From Plecoglossus altivelis (lineage: Eukaryota > Chordata > Actinopteri > Osmeriformes > Plecoglossidae), in NCBI GenBank assembly GCA_036571765.1, contig BROE01000019.1, positions 5,333,824 to 5,397,823 on the forward strand: a stretch of 64,000 nucleotides of DNA. The letters are read 5' to 3'. The notes below the pieces were generated by a model that had not been told where the DNA came from, did no database searches, and saw nothing but the letters and a program-made list of their open reading frames with translations. Below are positions 8,376 through 18,129 of this stretch, in pieces. Made by a program: the position numbers and the translations under genes. Numbering within the stretch: the stretch's first letter is position 1; every line of letters begins with the position of its first letter.

Positions 8376-10726
8376 AGATGGAGAAGGTCAAGGCCTCATC
8401 ACTGGCACTAGAGAAATCAGCCTGACAGCTGAGGCTGGAGCCAGGACTTTGGGGTTCACAGAGTGAAAGTGTATGTGTGTTTGTGTGTGAGCGCGTCTGT
8501 CTACCTGTGAGAAAGGGCTGTGTTGTACAAGAAAAGAATGATGGGTGTCAGTCTGTTACTCTAAAGCCTTCAGACCAACAGAGGAAGCTGAAGACTAGGT
8601 TCTTCTGAGCTGGGTAAGAAGCCATAACCTTCAACCTCAACACTCCAGCAAACTCACACAGCAGAACATCTCACGCTACAGAAGCAGAACCACTCTAGGT
8701 CCAGCGTCACCGCCGTGCAGATCAAACTGACCGAGCCCTGTCCCTTGGACCTTCGTCGTGTCCCCCGTCCCCCCCTGTGTCCCCCCCCCCGTCCCCCCGC
8801 ACAGCACGAGGTGGGCTTAGCTCCAGACTGCAGTGCAGAAACACCAGCGCTATCCCTCGCAAGGGACACCATCTCATTACCATGACAAAGAGACTCGGGG
8901 TTCAAAGAGAGGAGGATTCTCCCATCATTAGTACCCAGAGGAGGCTGGTGGGAAGCAGGCTTGTCTACCTCCCGCAGCCCCCCTGCTCATCAGTACCTAC
9001 ACACATCACATGGGCCAGCACTGCTCCGGCTCACAAGAGAACGGTCTCGCTGTTCTTGACAAGAGGGGAGGGAAGGGGGGGGGGGGGGGGGGGTGGAGCT
9101 TTCAGATGGATCCTTCCTGTCTTCACACTTGTCCGTTGTACCTCTCTGCCTGTCTATTTTTACCCTCCCTGACTCCTCCTCAGCGCTGCCACATGAATGT
9201 GTGATGAGCACTTAGAGGGCCTCTGTGTGTTTGTGTTCCGGGACACGCTTCTCGCTCCCTGGGCACCGGGGATTCTGGGTACCGAGCAGGGGGGGCGTTG
9301 CGGGTCTGCTCCGGTGAACTGCCAGCCTGCTTGTGTCCTGTACGACCCCCGGAGGATGCTTTGCGCACTTGGGAGCACGTGCGCACTTGGGAGCACGTGC
9401 GCACAAGGACACGCATCAGTCACACCTTTAAATGGTCCCAAAGCGTCCTGATCCCATTAGGACAGGAAGCAGGGTGGCCGCAGTATCGTCCCCACGGAGC
9501 CGGAGGAAGTCATTCATTCAGATGCTTCTTTATTCATTCATTCACTCGTTCATACATTCACTCACTCACTTATTCACTCACTCATTCACTCATTCATGTT
9601 TTCATTCACTCGCTCACTCGCTCCCTCCCTCCCTCCAGGCTCACCTGGGTGGTCTTGGCACGGCGTCCCTGGAAGGCAGGGCAGGGGGCAGCCGGGATAT
9701 CCAGGAGCCCCTCTGACAGACAGTGGGAGCGGCGGCAGGGGAGGGTGAACGCCCCGTAGCCTCCCCCCTCCTCCTCGGCAGGGGACGTCAGCCCCTTCTC
9801 CTCCCCCTCTCCACGCCTCTCCCCCCCTTTCTCTCCGTCCCGCCGGCCCTTGGCGTAGCGGTTCCGCTGGCCCCTCAGGACCGGGCTCCTTTGGCTGCAC
9901 AGGTGGTCCAGGGATGAGGCCCGCTCTGCAGAACCTGGCAACGTGTGCATGTGTCAGTTTGGGCAAGTGTATCAGTTTGAGTTTGTGGGGGTGTATGTTG
10001 CCAGTATTCGTTGGTTTGTATGTGAATGAGTGTCTGTGTGTGTGTGTGTGTGCATTTGTGTGTACCTGACGTGGCCCTGGAAAACTCTTCATCCTCCTCC
10101 TCCTCTCCGCCGTCGATCATCTCCTCGGTGCTGGTCAGGTGCTCCTGGCTGAGGTCCGACAGAGAGAACTCCAGGCTGTCCTCCCGCCACATGTCAGCTG
10201 ACTTGGACCTCTTCTTCTTGAAGCTGCCTCCCTCCCTGGGCCCCTCGTTCATCCTCTGGAGGTATGTCACCTCCCCATCCCTGTCCCCCTCCCCAGAGGA
10301 CATCTCCCCATCCTCTCCCTCCCTCTCCTGAGCTATAGTGTCCGCCTCAGAGGTTTCCGGAGTGGGCGTGGCCAAGAGGTCGTCGTCATGCTGATAGGAC
10401 TCCGGTCTCATTGTCATAGCAACGCGGTCGGTCCAGTGAGGGTTGAGTCCGAAATCTCCGAGCGCATCCGACGGGTTGAACGGCTCCAGGCCGTTCTCCG
10501 CTAAGGATTGTGGGATGCTGGGGGTGCTGGAGGAGCGCGTGGAGGCCTCAGAGTTCCTGTGTTCCTGCTTCACTGATGAGGTGTGCCGGGAACGCCGGGA
10601 AGAATTCTGCTGCTGCTGCTGCTTGTTGGAGAGACGAAGCGAACGGGACGTGTGCTTGCGGGAAAGGTGTCCCGTCTCGTTGCTATAGAAACCACTGTCG
10701 CCATTCTGGCTCTCCACGTTTCCCAT
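1415..10726 (-). CDS. tiam1: tiam1 N-terminal half: Rac guanine-nucleotide exchange factor (partial, nine coding exons)
   Basis: Tiam1 activates Rac1 at the plasma membrane and cell junctions. Nine exons join without frame breaks: 10726-10066, 9934-9645, 8180-7872, 7765-7534, 6653-6481, 5842-5618, 4091-3906, 1907-1761, 1489-1415. Together they encode residues 1-766. The protein starts MGN (an N-myristoylation context), then has a Ser-rich regulatory region (about 20-420), the N-terminal PH domain (about 459-576), a coiled coil (about 580-630) and the Ex segment (about 631-741). The order and exon junctions follow vertebrate TIAM1, and the similarity is to TIAM1 rather than TIAM2 (for example RKHTSRSLRL and STPSIPQSLAENGLEPF). 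The RBD, PDZ, DH and C-terminal PH domains are encoded left of position 1, so the gene is cut by the window and is not a pseudogene. Which teleost tiam1 paralogue this is cannot be told from the window. Confidence 0.96.
1761..1907 (-). CDS. tiam1: tiam1 coding exon 8 with weak 5' splice site (residues 693-741)
   Basis: Phase 0 at both ends (147 bp). It encodes VAARTESVVSKRNQAM, SSKRRSRFSSLWGLDTTSK and GRPSINQ. The donor that keeps the family junction (SINQ|VF) is CAG|GTCAGG, with C at intron position +3. A better-looking donor (GTGAGG) lies 40 bp downstream at 1720 but would shift the frame. The intron start is rich in G-runs. Confidence 0.93.
1908..3905 (-). repeat. tiam1 intron with 14-bp tandem repeat and GA/GT tracts
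   Basis: Ten consecutive copies of a 14-bp unit (gagtcctgattggt and variants) fill 2609-2748. A purine-rich stretch covers about 2930-3315, with (GA)n at 3038-3066. (GT)n-type repeats lie at 3454-3534 and 3787-3892. No exon was recognised. Confidence 0.8.
3906..4091 (-). CDS. tiam1: tiam1 coding exon 7, Ex segment (residues 631-692)
   Basis: Phase 0 at both ends (186 bp). It encodes IFLWEQNLEQFHMEQFRCRC, then SLQGGELPNPKRLLAFASRP and GRLGIFSVSSFHAL. This is the Ex part of the PH-CC-Ex module that contacts scaffold and receptor partners in TIAM1. Donor is CTG|GTGAG. Confidence 0.96.
4092..5617 (-). other. tiam1 intron between coding exons 6 and 7
   Basis: Mostly unique sequence with no exon signal. 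It contains a short (TTAGGG)-like run at 5011-5026, (CA)n at 5372-5430 and a CCCCT-rich block at 5534-5612 abutting the exon 6 donor. Confidence 0.75.
5618..5842 (-). CDS. tiam1: tiam1 coding exon 6, PH helix and coiled coil (residues 556-630)
   Basis: Phase 0 at both ends (225 bp). TSGQTELENWITAIHSACAS is the C-terminal PH helix, with its invariant Trp at about residue 565. It is followed by the Lys/Glu-rich coiled coil, including LEQKIDMDEKMKKMG and KKRKTILEQ. The donor is GTGAGG, and the intron's first 80 bases are almost pure G-runs on the sense strand. Confidence 0.96.
5843..6480 (-). other. tiam1 intron between coding exons 5 and 6
   Basis: 638 bp without exon signal: several short G-runs on the plus strand (5966-5975, 6111-6122) and a (CA)n run at 6425-6466. 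Confidence 0.75.
6481..6653 (-). CDS. tiam1: tiam1 coding exon 5, core of N-terminal PH domain (residues 498-555)
   Basis: Starts in phase 1 and ends in phase 0 at CAG|GTACGA. The translation runs GCTLFLYETDGRSGIDNNS through SIVQAVPEHPKKDFVFCLS to GDAFLFQ, the expected PH-domain strands with no stop or frameshift. A (CA)n run of about 40 bp begins 14 bp inside the intron beyond the donor. Confidence 0.96.
6654..7533 (-). repeat. tiam1 intron with (GA)n microsatellite
   Basis: 880 bp between the two exons encoding the PH domain. A nearly uninterrupted (GA)n tract occupies 7221-7317. The rest is unique sequence with no coding signal. Confidence 0.75.
7534..7765 (-). CDS. tiam1: tiam1 coding exon 4, start of N-terminal PH domain (residues 421-497)
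   Basis: AG acceptor right of 7765 and AAAG|GTGAG donor; enters in phase 0 and leaves in phase 1. It encodes EEAGSAVSDERSSGT, then the first strands of the PH domain (about from residue 459): VRKAGALAVKNFLVHKKNKK and TRRKWKHYWVSLK. These are nearly identical to TIAM1. The Lys/Arg-rich beta1-beta2 loop is where family PH domains bind phosphoinositides, so the membrane-recruitment role is very likely kept. Confidence 0.96.
7872..8180 (-). CDS. tiam1: tiam1 coding exon 3 with Gly/Arg-rich insertion (residues 318-420)
   Basis: Phase 0 at both ends (309 bp). It begins DISGVLGDGSEYGDSGIDG, matching the SEFADSGIEG block of human TIAM1. After the conserved SDSGSSS run comes roughly 27 residues of repeated Gly, Arg and Glu (about 381-407) that human TIAM1 lacks. 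Then follows VYENFRQEL, with the Tyr at about residue 409. The corresponding Tyr in human TIAM1 (Y384) is a reported Src target and sits in a pYxN-type Grb2-binding context. The insertion is encoded by a G-rich repeat on the sense strand, so its length may vary between individuals. Confidence 0.93.
8181..9644 (-). repeat. tiam1 intron with (GT)n, poly-G and tetranucleotide repeats
   Basis: Contains (GT)n at 8329-8374, poly-C at 8781-8798, a poly-G run at 9076-9093, an 18-bp tandem duplication at 9363-9404 that carries CACGTG twice, and a CATT/CACT tetranucleotide array at about 9511-9620. No exon was recognised. Confidence 0.75.
9645..9934 (-). CDS. tiam1: tiam1 coding exon 2 (residues 221-317)
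   Basis: Bounded by an AG acceptor just right of 9934 and a CAG|GTGAGC donor. It receives phase 1 from the previous exon and ends in phase 0. The reading frame gives GSAERASSLDHLCSQ, CRRSHCLSEG and GRRAKTTQ, all matching TIAM1 blocks. The middle part, rich in Glu, Arg and Gly (about residues 245-275), diverges from mammals. The intron to the preceding exon is only 131 bp. Confidence 0.94.
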
Positions 10727-10733
10727 GATTCAG
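10066..10733 (-). CDS. tiam1: tiam1 first coding exon (residues 1-220)
   Basis: The start ATG is at 10726-10724, with seven leader bases after an AG acceptor (10735-10734), so the leader is spliced. The exon ends at 10066 before a GT donor, in phase 1. It encodes MGN at the N terminus, the block RKHTSRSLRLS, the Ser-rich block TRSSSTPSIPQSLAENG and the strongly conserved block SFKKKRSKSADMWREDSLEF. It differs from mammals by a Gln5 tract (QQQQQNSS, near residue 38) and by an acidic stretch (GGEEEEDEEF) just before the donor. In Tiam1 family members this region controls membrane targeting, phosphorylation and turnover. Confidence 0.96.
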
Positions 10734-10999
10734 CTGTGACAACAGAGAAAGAAGGGTCTTTAATCGGACGGCTCTGGTTACTTAAACCAGAACGTAAATG
10801 TCTCTCCTCCTGCTCTGACTGTTACATAGTGCTGCACGCTGTATTTATATCTCTGCTGCTGAGTCAAACACTGTAAGGTCACTACCCACTTGGGTTGAGT
10901 CAGAGAGAGAGAGACTGAGAGAGTGCGGGAGAGAGGGAGGGAGAGGGAATGGAGGAGGGGGAGAGGGAGGGATTGAGCGAGGAAGGGGGGTGTGGGTAC

Positions 11000-11096
11000 C
11001 TGAGCGGTAGAGCAGAGAGCTCACTAGCATCTCCAGCCTGGCAGAGTGTCGTCTTTCAGCCAGTGCATGGTCCTCCACTCTGACGCAGTCTGCTCC
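11000..11096 (-). other. tiam1: probable tiam1 5'-untranslated exon with uORF
   Basis: On the minus strand a long polypyrimidine tract (11105-11157) runs into GGCTGCAG|, followed by 97 bp and a CTCAG|GTACC donor. The next acceptor downstream is that of the first tiam1 coding exon (10733), 266 bp away, so this is a natural leader exon. It holds an upstream ATG at 11068 opening a 14-codon reading frame that ends with TAG at 11026-11024. That this exon is used is inferred; a transcript would settle it. Confidence 0.6.
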
Positions 11097-11104
11097 CTGC
11101 AGCC

Positions 11105-11157
11105 ATGGAGGGAGGGAGAGAGGGAGAGAGGGAGAGAGGGAGAGAGGGAGAGAGAGA
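11105..11157. repeat. (GGGAGAGA)n tract forming a polypyrimidine tract on the minus strand
   Basis: Plus-strand purine repeat. Read on the minus strand it is a CT tract directly upstream of the GCAG acceptor of the probable leader exon at 11096. Confidence 0.85.
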
Positions 11158-11284
11158 TCAGATCGGCAGCACTTCAAGAGCAGGGTGCTTTCAAAAACCC
11201 TTCAAGTGAGGCAGAGGAAGAGGAGGGTGAGAAGGAGAAGGCTGCAAAGGATGAACATGATGTGAGACAGCAGGGCGTGCAACA

Positions 11285-11635
11285 GACAGATGTGCAGGAG
11301 GATGGAGGTGCAGACAGATGTGCAGGAGGATGGAGGTGCAGACAGATGTACAGGAGGATGGAGGTGCAGACAGATGTACAGGAGGATGGAGGTGCAGACA
11401 GATGTACAAGAGGATGGAGGTGCAGACAGATGTACAAGAGGATGGAGGTGCAGACAGATGTACAAGAGGATGGAGGTGCAGACAGATGTGCTGGAGGATG
11501 GAGGTGCAGACAGATGTACAGGAGGATGGAGGTGCAGACAGATGTACAAGAGGATGGAGGTGCAGACAGATGTGCAAGAGGATGGAGGTGCAGACAGATG
11601 TACAAGAGGATGGAGGTGCAGACAGATGTACAAGA
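11285..11635. repeat. 28-bp minisatellite, about 12.5 copies
   Basis: Twelve full units and a partial one, unit gacagatgtacaagaggatg plus gaggtgca. Copies differ mainly at the tgtgcagg/tgtacaag positions. Because 28 is not a multiple of three and most frames of the unit lack stops, the array gives open frames in several frames on both strands (up to about 200 codons). These are repeat artefacts, not genes. Confidence 0.95.
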
Positions 11636-12745
11636 TAAAGTGATGAGTCCAGGAGGAGGAGTGTGAAAAGCAACATCATGGTTATACATTATGGCCTGGA
11701 GTTAGACATTGATGCAGATAGGCATGTGAATGCATGGGCGGGTGCTATTTAAAGATGCATAGCTGGACACACACACACACAGACAGGGAATTGTGTGTGT
11801 TCACGCGCACACACGCATGCACACAAACCAACAAACACACAGACTCACCAAACAGAGTCTGAGACAAAGCCCTGTATTGTGCCAGCCTTGGGCATGTGCT
11901 AATATGAAAATGGAATTTCAAAAACAACCACTACACAACAGCATCGCTTTGAACTGTGGTACGAGCCAGTACATGAAGACAACACGCACTAGAAATGAAT
12001 CCAGGAAGTGAATGGACTCAGACACACAACACACACACTCATCCCGCACACACAGCACGCAAACACATCACGCACATGACACACACACACACATCACGCA
12101 AACACTACACACAAAACACACACATACAGACATGATTATGGATGAAAGTAACCAAAGAGCATCTTTTTTTGCTGAAACTCAATTATATCATTTCTACGTA
12201 TATGACCTAATTCCCCCTAATCCCTGCCCTGCACTGGAGTAGGGTATCATTACCATAATGTACTTAAGTAGAGTGTGGGTGTGTGCATAAATGTATGTTG
12301 TGTGTGCGTGCATGCGCGTGCGTGTGTGTATCTGGGAGAGTGCTTGTGCGTGGAGACAGAGGTCACCCTCTTCCTCTGTGGTATTTGTATGGATCGTGAT
12401 CTTAAATGAGCAACGCACAGGGACGACAGACACACCAAGCAGCTGTGTCCGACTGAACAGAGAATCAAACAGCGTGAGAGAGCGAGTAACGGAGAGCTGG
12501 AGGAAGACATGGAGACAGAGGGTTGGAGAGGAATGGCGAGAGGAAAAAGAGGGGGATGGAGAGAGACACAGAGAGAGATGAAGTTAGAGAGAGTTTGAGA
12601 GCGGGATGAAGTGAAACATGAGAGTTTGGAGAGAGTAGGAGGGTAGGAGGAGGGAGAAAAAAGGAAAAAATCATGACATTTCACCCAGCTTGTCATCAAA
12701 ATATGTCATACTAAATGTTACTCCTTGTGATGTGTGTGTGTGTGT

Positions 12746-12815
<70 letters not shown>

Positions 12816-13402
12816 AAGGAAACACTGCATCACTGCAGTGTAGTCAGCAGTCCTGGCTATAGCAGGCAGTTACATAAACTGAGTTTGACCCCAATATAGT
12901 AAGTCTCTTCTCACCCCCCCCCCTCCACACACACACACACACACTTACACACACACTTACATACACTTCTCACAATCCCCACTATACTGCAAAGAATGAC
13001 AGTCTCTGTCTCATCAGTTCAAATGTGATTTTTCCCTCGCCTCCCCCATACACTCATCTTCTCTCATCAAAGCGTGACACTGACACCTGCATCATCAACC
13101 CTGTCTCAACTCTTATCATTCTCAATCTCCCTCCCTCCATCCACTCTCTCTCTCCCTCTTTCTCGTCGTCTTTAGCGCCCCTCTCTTTCAGCCGGTCTGT
13201 CACTCTCTTCCTCTGTATTCCTCCCTCCATCTCTTTCTGCGCCTCTCTCTCAGTCTCTCCGAGTGTTGAGCCGTGCAGCAGGGTAGTGGAGTGTGTGTGT
13301 CCACCCCACAGAGAGAGCTACAGGAATGTGATTACATCTGTCTCCCTGTGATGCTGCGTGTGGCCCGCTGGGATGAGCCTGCCTGAGGACGCTCCCTCTG
13401 TC
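11636..13402. other. gene-free stretch with CA, GT/GA repeats
   Basis: No exon recognised. CA-rich sequence lies at 12017-12130. A (GT)n run joined directly to a (GA)n run covers 12731-12811. A further short C-run and CA tract lie at 12915-12955. Confidence 0.7.
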
Positions 13403-13694
13403 GAGAGAGAGAGAGAGGCAGAGGGAGAGAGAGAGAGAGGCAGAGGGAGAGGCAGAGGGAGAGACAGAGAGAGGCAGAGGGAGAGACAGAGAGAGGCAGA
13501 GGGAGAGAGAGAGGCAGAGGGAGAGAGAGAGAGAGAGGCAGAGGGAGAGGCAGAGGGAGAGACAGAGGGAGAGGCAGAGAGAGAGACAGAGGGAGAGACA
13601 GAGAGAGAGGCAGAGAGAGAGAGAGACAGAGGGAGAGACAGAGAGAGAGGCAGAGGGAGAGACAGAGAGAGAGGCAGAGAGAGAGAGACAGAGG

Positions 13695-13736
<42 letters not shown>

Positions 13737-13950
13737 CAGAGGGAGAGACAGAGGGAGAGACAGAGGGAGAGAGAGACAGAAGGAGAGAGAGGCAGAGAGA
13801 GAGAGAGAGACACAGAGAGAAAGAGACAGAAAGAGACAGAGAGAAAGACAGAGAGAGGGAGACAGAGAGAGACACAGAGAGAGGCAGAGAGAGACAGAGA
13901 GAGAGACAGAGAGAGACAGAGAGAGACAGAGAGAGAGACAGAGAGAGAGA
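13403..13950. repeat. 550-bp GA-rich tandem array (gagagacagaggga type)
   Basis: Almost entirely G and A with a C every 8-16 bases, built from gagaggcagaggga and gagagacagaga variants. It gives a 272-codon Glu/Arg open frame on the plus strand and Leu/Ser frames on the minus strand. These are translations of a repeat with no gene signals. Confidence 0.93.
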
Positions 13951-14723
13951 ACGGCCCGTCCACAAGTACCGCAGAACCCCAGCTCAGAGCGTAGTGCTGG
14001 AGCCGGGCAGGAACATCGTGTCTGGTCCAAACCTTAACCGCGTTGACTCCGTCTCAACAGTGGCTGAGGAACAGGAGTTTGAGATCGCACACACACACAC
14101 ACATTCATGTTTGTGCAGCACCTTGTGTACACGCACATGCAAACACACACTAAAGCTCTCTGACACGTCACAGTAGGGGAAAACAAAGTGCTCTGTCTCC
14201 TCCAGCGACTGTGAGAGAGCAGCGTTTAGACTCGCTGTTTTTCCTGCTGTCTCGTGCCCTGGAGCGAGGGAAAAGGAGAGGAGAGGAGAAGGGGGTGAAC
14301 TGTCTCCAAGGTCCCATAAGGAGCAAAGAGGTGAGGTGTGGCTGGAGGGGGAGAGGCAAGGAAAGAAGGGAGATAGGGGGGATGGGGAGGGGAGGGTTAG
14401 GAGGAAAAGGGAGTGAGAGAGATGCTATAAGGATGGAAGACTGATACCAAAACAAGAGGGGATTAGGAGGGAGGAGAGAAAAACAGCCACAGAGATACAA
14501 TTCCACCAGACAGAGGTATAATAGATCTGGGATAAATCCATTGTGTGTGGGAGAGGGAGGGGGAGAGGGGGGAGATGGGGAAGAGGGGAGAGTGGGAGAG
14601 AGGGGAGCCCCATTGTAAGTGGGTAGGATGTGGATAAGTAGACCTGTGCATAGCCTGATTCTCGTTAGGCTTAGTAGACACAGCTAAGACTAAAGACGTT
14701 ATAGAACCACCTCTCTCCCTCTA

Positions 14724-14754
<31 letters not shown>

Positions 14755-16650
14755 TGCTCTCTCTCTCTCTCTTGCTCTCTCTCTCTCTCTCTTGCTCTTC
14801 CCAAGGCTGTAGAATTACTGACACACCTGGCAAATGGTGCCAAAAATCATTACATGCAAATCATTATGGGGAAACACACACAAAACAGATCCTAACAAAG
14901 AGGGTTTCATCAGTAAGCCATCTTCATCTGCCATGTCAACATGACTTTCTAGTCAGATGAGTGAACCTCATCCTCGTCTGAGTCTGGTTCAGTAGCAGAG
15001 ACAAACCTCTTCTGTGTTCCTTGCCACACCTGACACAGCACGCAGAACACACCACGCACACACCCCACACACACCCACACCACACCACACATCGCGCACA
15101 CACCGCACACACAGCAGGTAAGCAGCAATGGAGAAACAAAGAGAGACAGAGAGAGACACACGCAACATCCACACCCTGGCTAAATATCAGGGCCTGTTGG
15201 AACACCCCTGCCGACAGCCCCTCCTGTGCCCCCCACCCCCTCCCCCCTCCTCCCGATCGGCACCTGTCTTCAGATGCCAGCCACGCCCCACATGCCCCAC
15301 GCCCCACACGGCCCACACACACATACACCCACACACACACACACACACTCTCTCTCTGCATCTGAACCACTAATGAGTCATTCATTGAGGTCTAACTATC
15401 ACCCTCTTCATTTGAAGTCCTGATGGTTACAGGCTGTAGACAGCAGAGTGTAGCAGTGAGGGGGTGAATGGCTGAGTGGGTGAATGACCACTGTGGGTCG
15501 TGTAGTGGCGGACATCCTTACCATGTTGTAAACCAGACATGGGCAGAGCAGGTCAAAGCGGAGGGAGAGAGAGACCCTCAAGCACTGACCCCTTCACCCC
15601 CCACACCCACTCTCCACTCCACCATCTGACCTTTAAAACCCAGACTACCCCTCCCTCCCCAAAGATACAGAGCCACCCTCCCCTCAGGTTCCCCCCCCCC
15701 CCACCTGCATTCCTCAGGGGGTTCCCACAACCCTCTGGAGAGGTTGGGAAGGAGAGGAGAGGGGGTTGGGTTAGTAAGGTGCTCCTTGGAGTGAGGTGGG
15801 GGGGGGGTGGAGGCATTTTAAGGGATGGGCATCCATTCTTCGTCACCAAGCTTAAACAAGGATTAGAAGTCATGAAATAAGGAACGTCACAAGACCTCTT
15901 GAAAAAACAAGACCTCCCCGTGCCTCCCCCATAAAACACACACACACTCACACACACTCTCTCACACACACACACACACACGCACACACTCCACCGGCGT
16001 GTGTGTAAAGGCTGGGCCTTTATCCATTTTGGTTTCTGTTGTTGTTTACCCTGTAACACAGAGCCTATTGCCTGGATACAAGACAACCAGACACAGTGTG
16101 ACTAAGATCCCTATCAGACTGGCTGAGAGCGCTCAAGGTCCCAGTGCAGGAGAGTGTGTGCGTGTGTGTTTGTGTGTTGAAGGGTTGTCATGTCTTTGGC
16201 TGCCATGTATGAAATGAGCACTGGAGCAACACTGTGATGTGCTTAGATAACGTTCCATTGTAAAAAACACATGCACATTCTGACACATGCACACACACAC
16301 ACACTTGTGACTGGAAAGTGAAAGTAGAATTCCCAGGGAGCGGAAGATTACCTTCCTATTCCCCCTGATGGGATCAGACAAGAACTCCTCTCCTACTCCT
16401 CGCTTCTCCTCTATCACATCACTCTGCCCCCCCCCCTCCTCCCTGCCCTCCTCCCTGCCCCCCCTCCTCCCTGCCCCCCCTCCTCCCTGCTCTCCTCCTC
16501 TGTGCAGTGATGTGCATGTGTTTGAGGACGAACCTCTACCTGTGTCACTGTTGAGTACCCAGCTGCACTTGAGTAAGCTCATGACAAACCTTCAGTCATA
16601 AACGCTCTCAGACAAACAGAGATGGAAACGCAGAACTCTGACGCACGCAT
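13951..16650. other. gene-free stretch with CT and CA tracts
   Basis: Contains a (CT)n tract interrupted by ttg at 14711-14799, CA-rich sequence at 15016-15115 and 15309-15348, a C-run at 15691-15703 and CA at 15938-15988. No exon signal was recognised. Confidence 0.65.
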
Positions 16651-16651
16651 G

Positions 16652-16689
<38 letters not shown>

Positions 16690-16864
16690 TACACACATAC
16701 ACACATACACATACACACACACACATACACACACATACATACACACATACACATACACACATACACACACAAACACAAACATACACACACACACATACAC
16801 ACACACACATACACACACACATACACACATACGTACATACATACACACATACGTACATACATAC
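16651..16864. repeat. compound (CA)n/(CATA)n microsatellite
   Basis: About 210 bp of CA dinucleotides with regularly interspersed TA steps (acacatacac), ending in acgtacatacatacac. The frequent interruptions suggest an old array. Confidence 0.93.
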
Positions 16865-18085
16865 AGTACACCATACAGTAAAATGGCTTACTGGGTGCTT
16901 TTTTACTCCAGTTTCTCTGGCTGGCTCTTACCCTGTCTGGGTGCTTCCCATAGCGAGGGATTAGCATAATTTCAGGACTGCTGCCTTCTCCAGGAGCTGG
17001 GAGATGATCCTCAGCTCTAGGAGCCCTGGGGGAGCGCAGTTCCAGGGCAGCCTACACACTCAGCTCTCCCCTCCACCCTCCCCTCCACCCCCCCCACCCC
17101 CCCCCCCCCCCCCCCCCTCCCTAGCAACCTGAGGCCTAGAATCGTGTTGTAGTGGAGGGGGGAGAGAAGACGGTTCCACCTTGTGAGAGATCTGCCGTTG
17201 ATCTCTCCTTCCTTGTCTTCTGACGCCGTCACTCGTGTTGAAAGCTCTGGGTGTCTGGAGGAGGGTGGTGAGGCGTGCGAGTGTGATACGTTCTCGTTGC
17301 GGTTTGGAGAGTTCTGACACCACACCCCCTTCTACCTTCCACTGCTATATATATCCTGCTCCCCCAACAAGGACCACACTGCTTTCAATCTACACTCTAC
17401 ACTTCCTGCTATCCCCTGGACTACAACCTCCATTATGTCCTGCGGTTCATCCGCATACACGAAGATGAGCAACCAAATAAAGATGGATGAACATAGATGG
17501 TTTGATGTTTTTCACAGACTGTCCACCCCCACTGATTCTCCTCAGCTCCCCCAACTGATATAAATCAGATTTGTGTTCATAACGCATCAATAAATGTGAC
17601 GGTAACATCTTGTTGATGAATCTGGGTCTGCAAAGAGCTTACCTCAAAGCTAACCAAGCAAATAATCATGTGATAGCTGTTCGGTGCTTGGTGATTGGCT
17701 GGGCCAGAGTTGTGGGAGGGGTGGGGGGGGGGGGGGAAGTGAGGAGGCGCAGAGGGGAACCAGACTAAAACTGTGTTTCACACGGTAACCGTAGAAACCC
17801 TCTAAGGGGACACAAACATCTGGGGGTCTGGGTGTGTGTGTGGGAGAGACAGAGACAGGGCCAGAACTAATGTGCATTTGTTGAGAGTGTGTGCTGAGTG
17901 GATGCGTTGAGTGTGTGTGTGTTGAGTGTGTGTGTGTATTGAGTGTGTGTGTGTGTGTTGAGTGTGTGTTGAGTGTGTGTGTGCTGTCTCATGCTTAGTA
18001 AGTGCCTCTGCTGCATACTTCTTCCTGGACTCAGTATGTGGCCTCCTACTCTGCAAACGACTGTAGACAATGACACCCACCCACC

Positions 18086-18129
<44 letters not shown>

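Noticed and set aside
11046..11689. Repetitive frames up to 206 codons on both strands
   Set aside because: All arise from the 28-bp minisatellite, whose unit lacks stops in most frames. Repeat proteins with every frame open are not credible.
13358..14176. 272-codon plus-strand frame rich in Glu and Arg
   Set aside because: It is the translation of the GA-rich tandem array; the opposite strand is equally open, and there are no splice or start signals of a gene.
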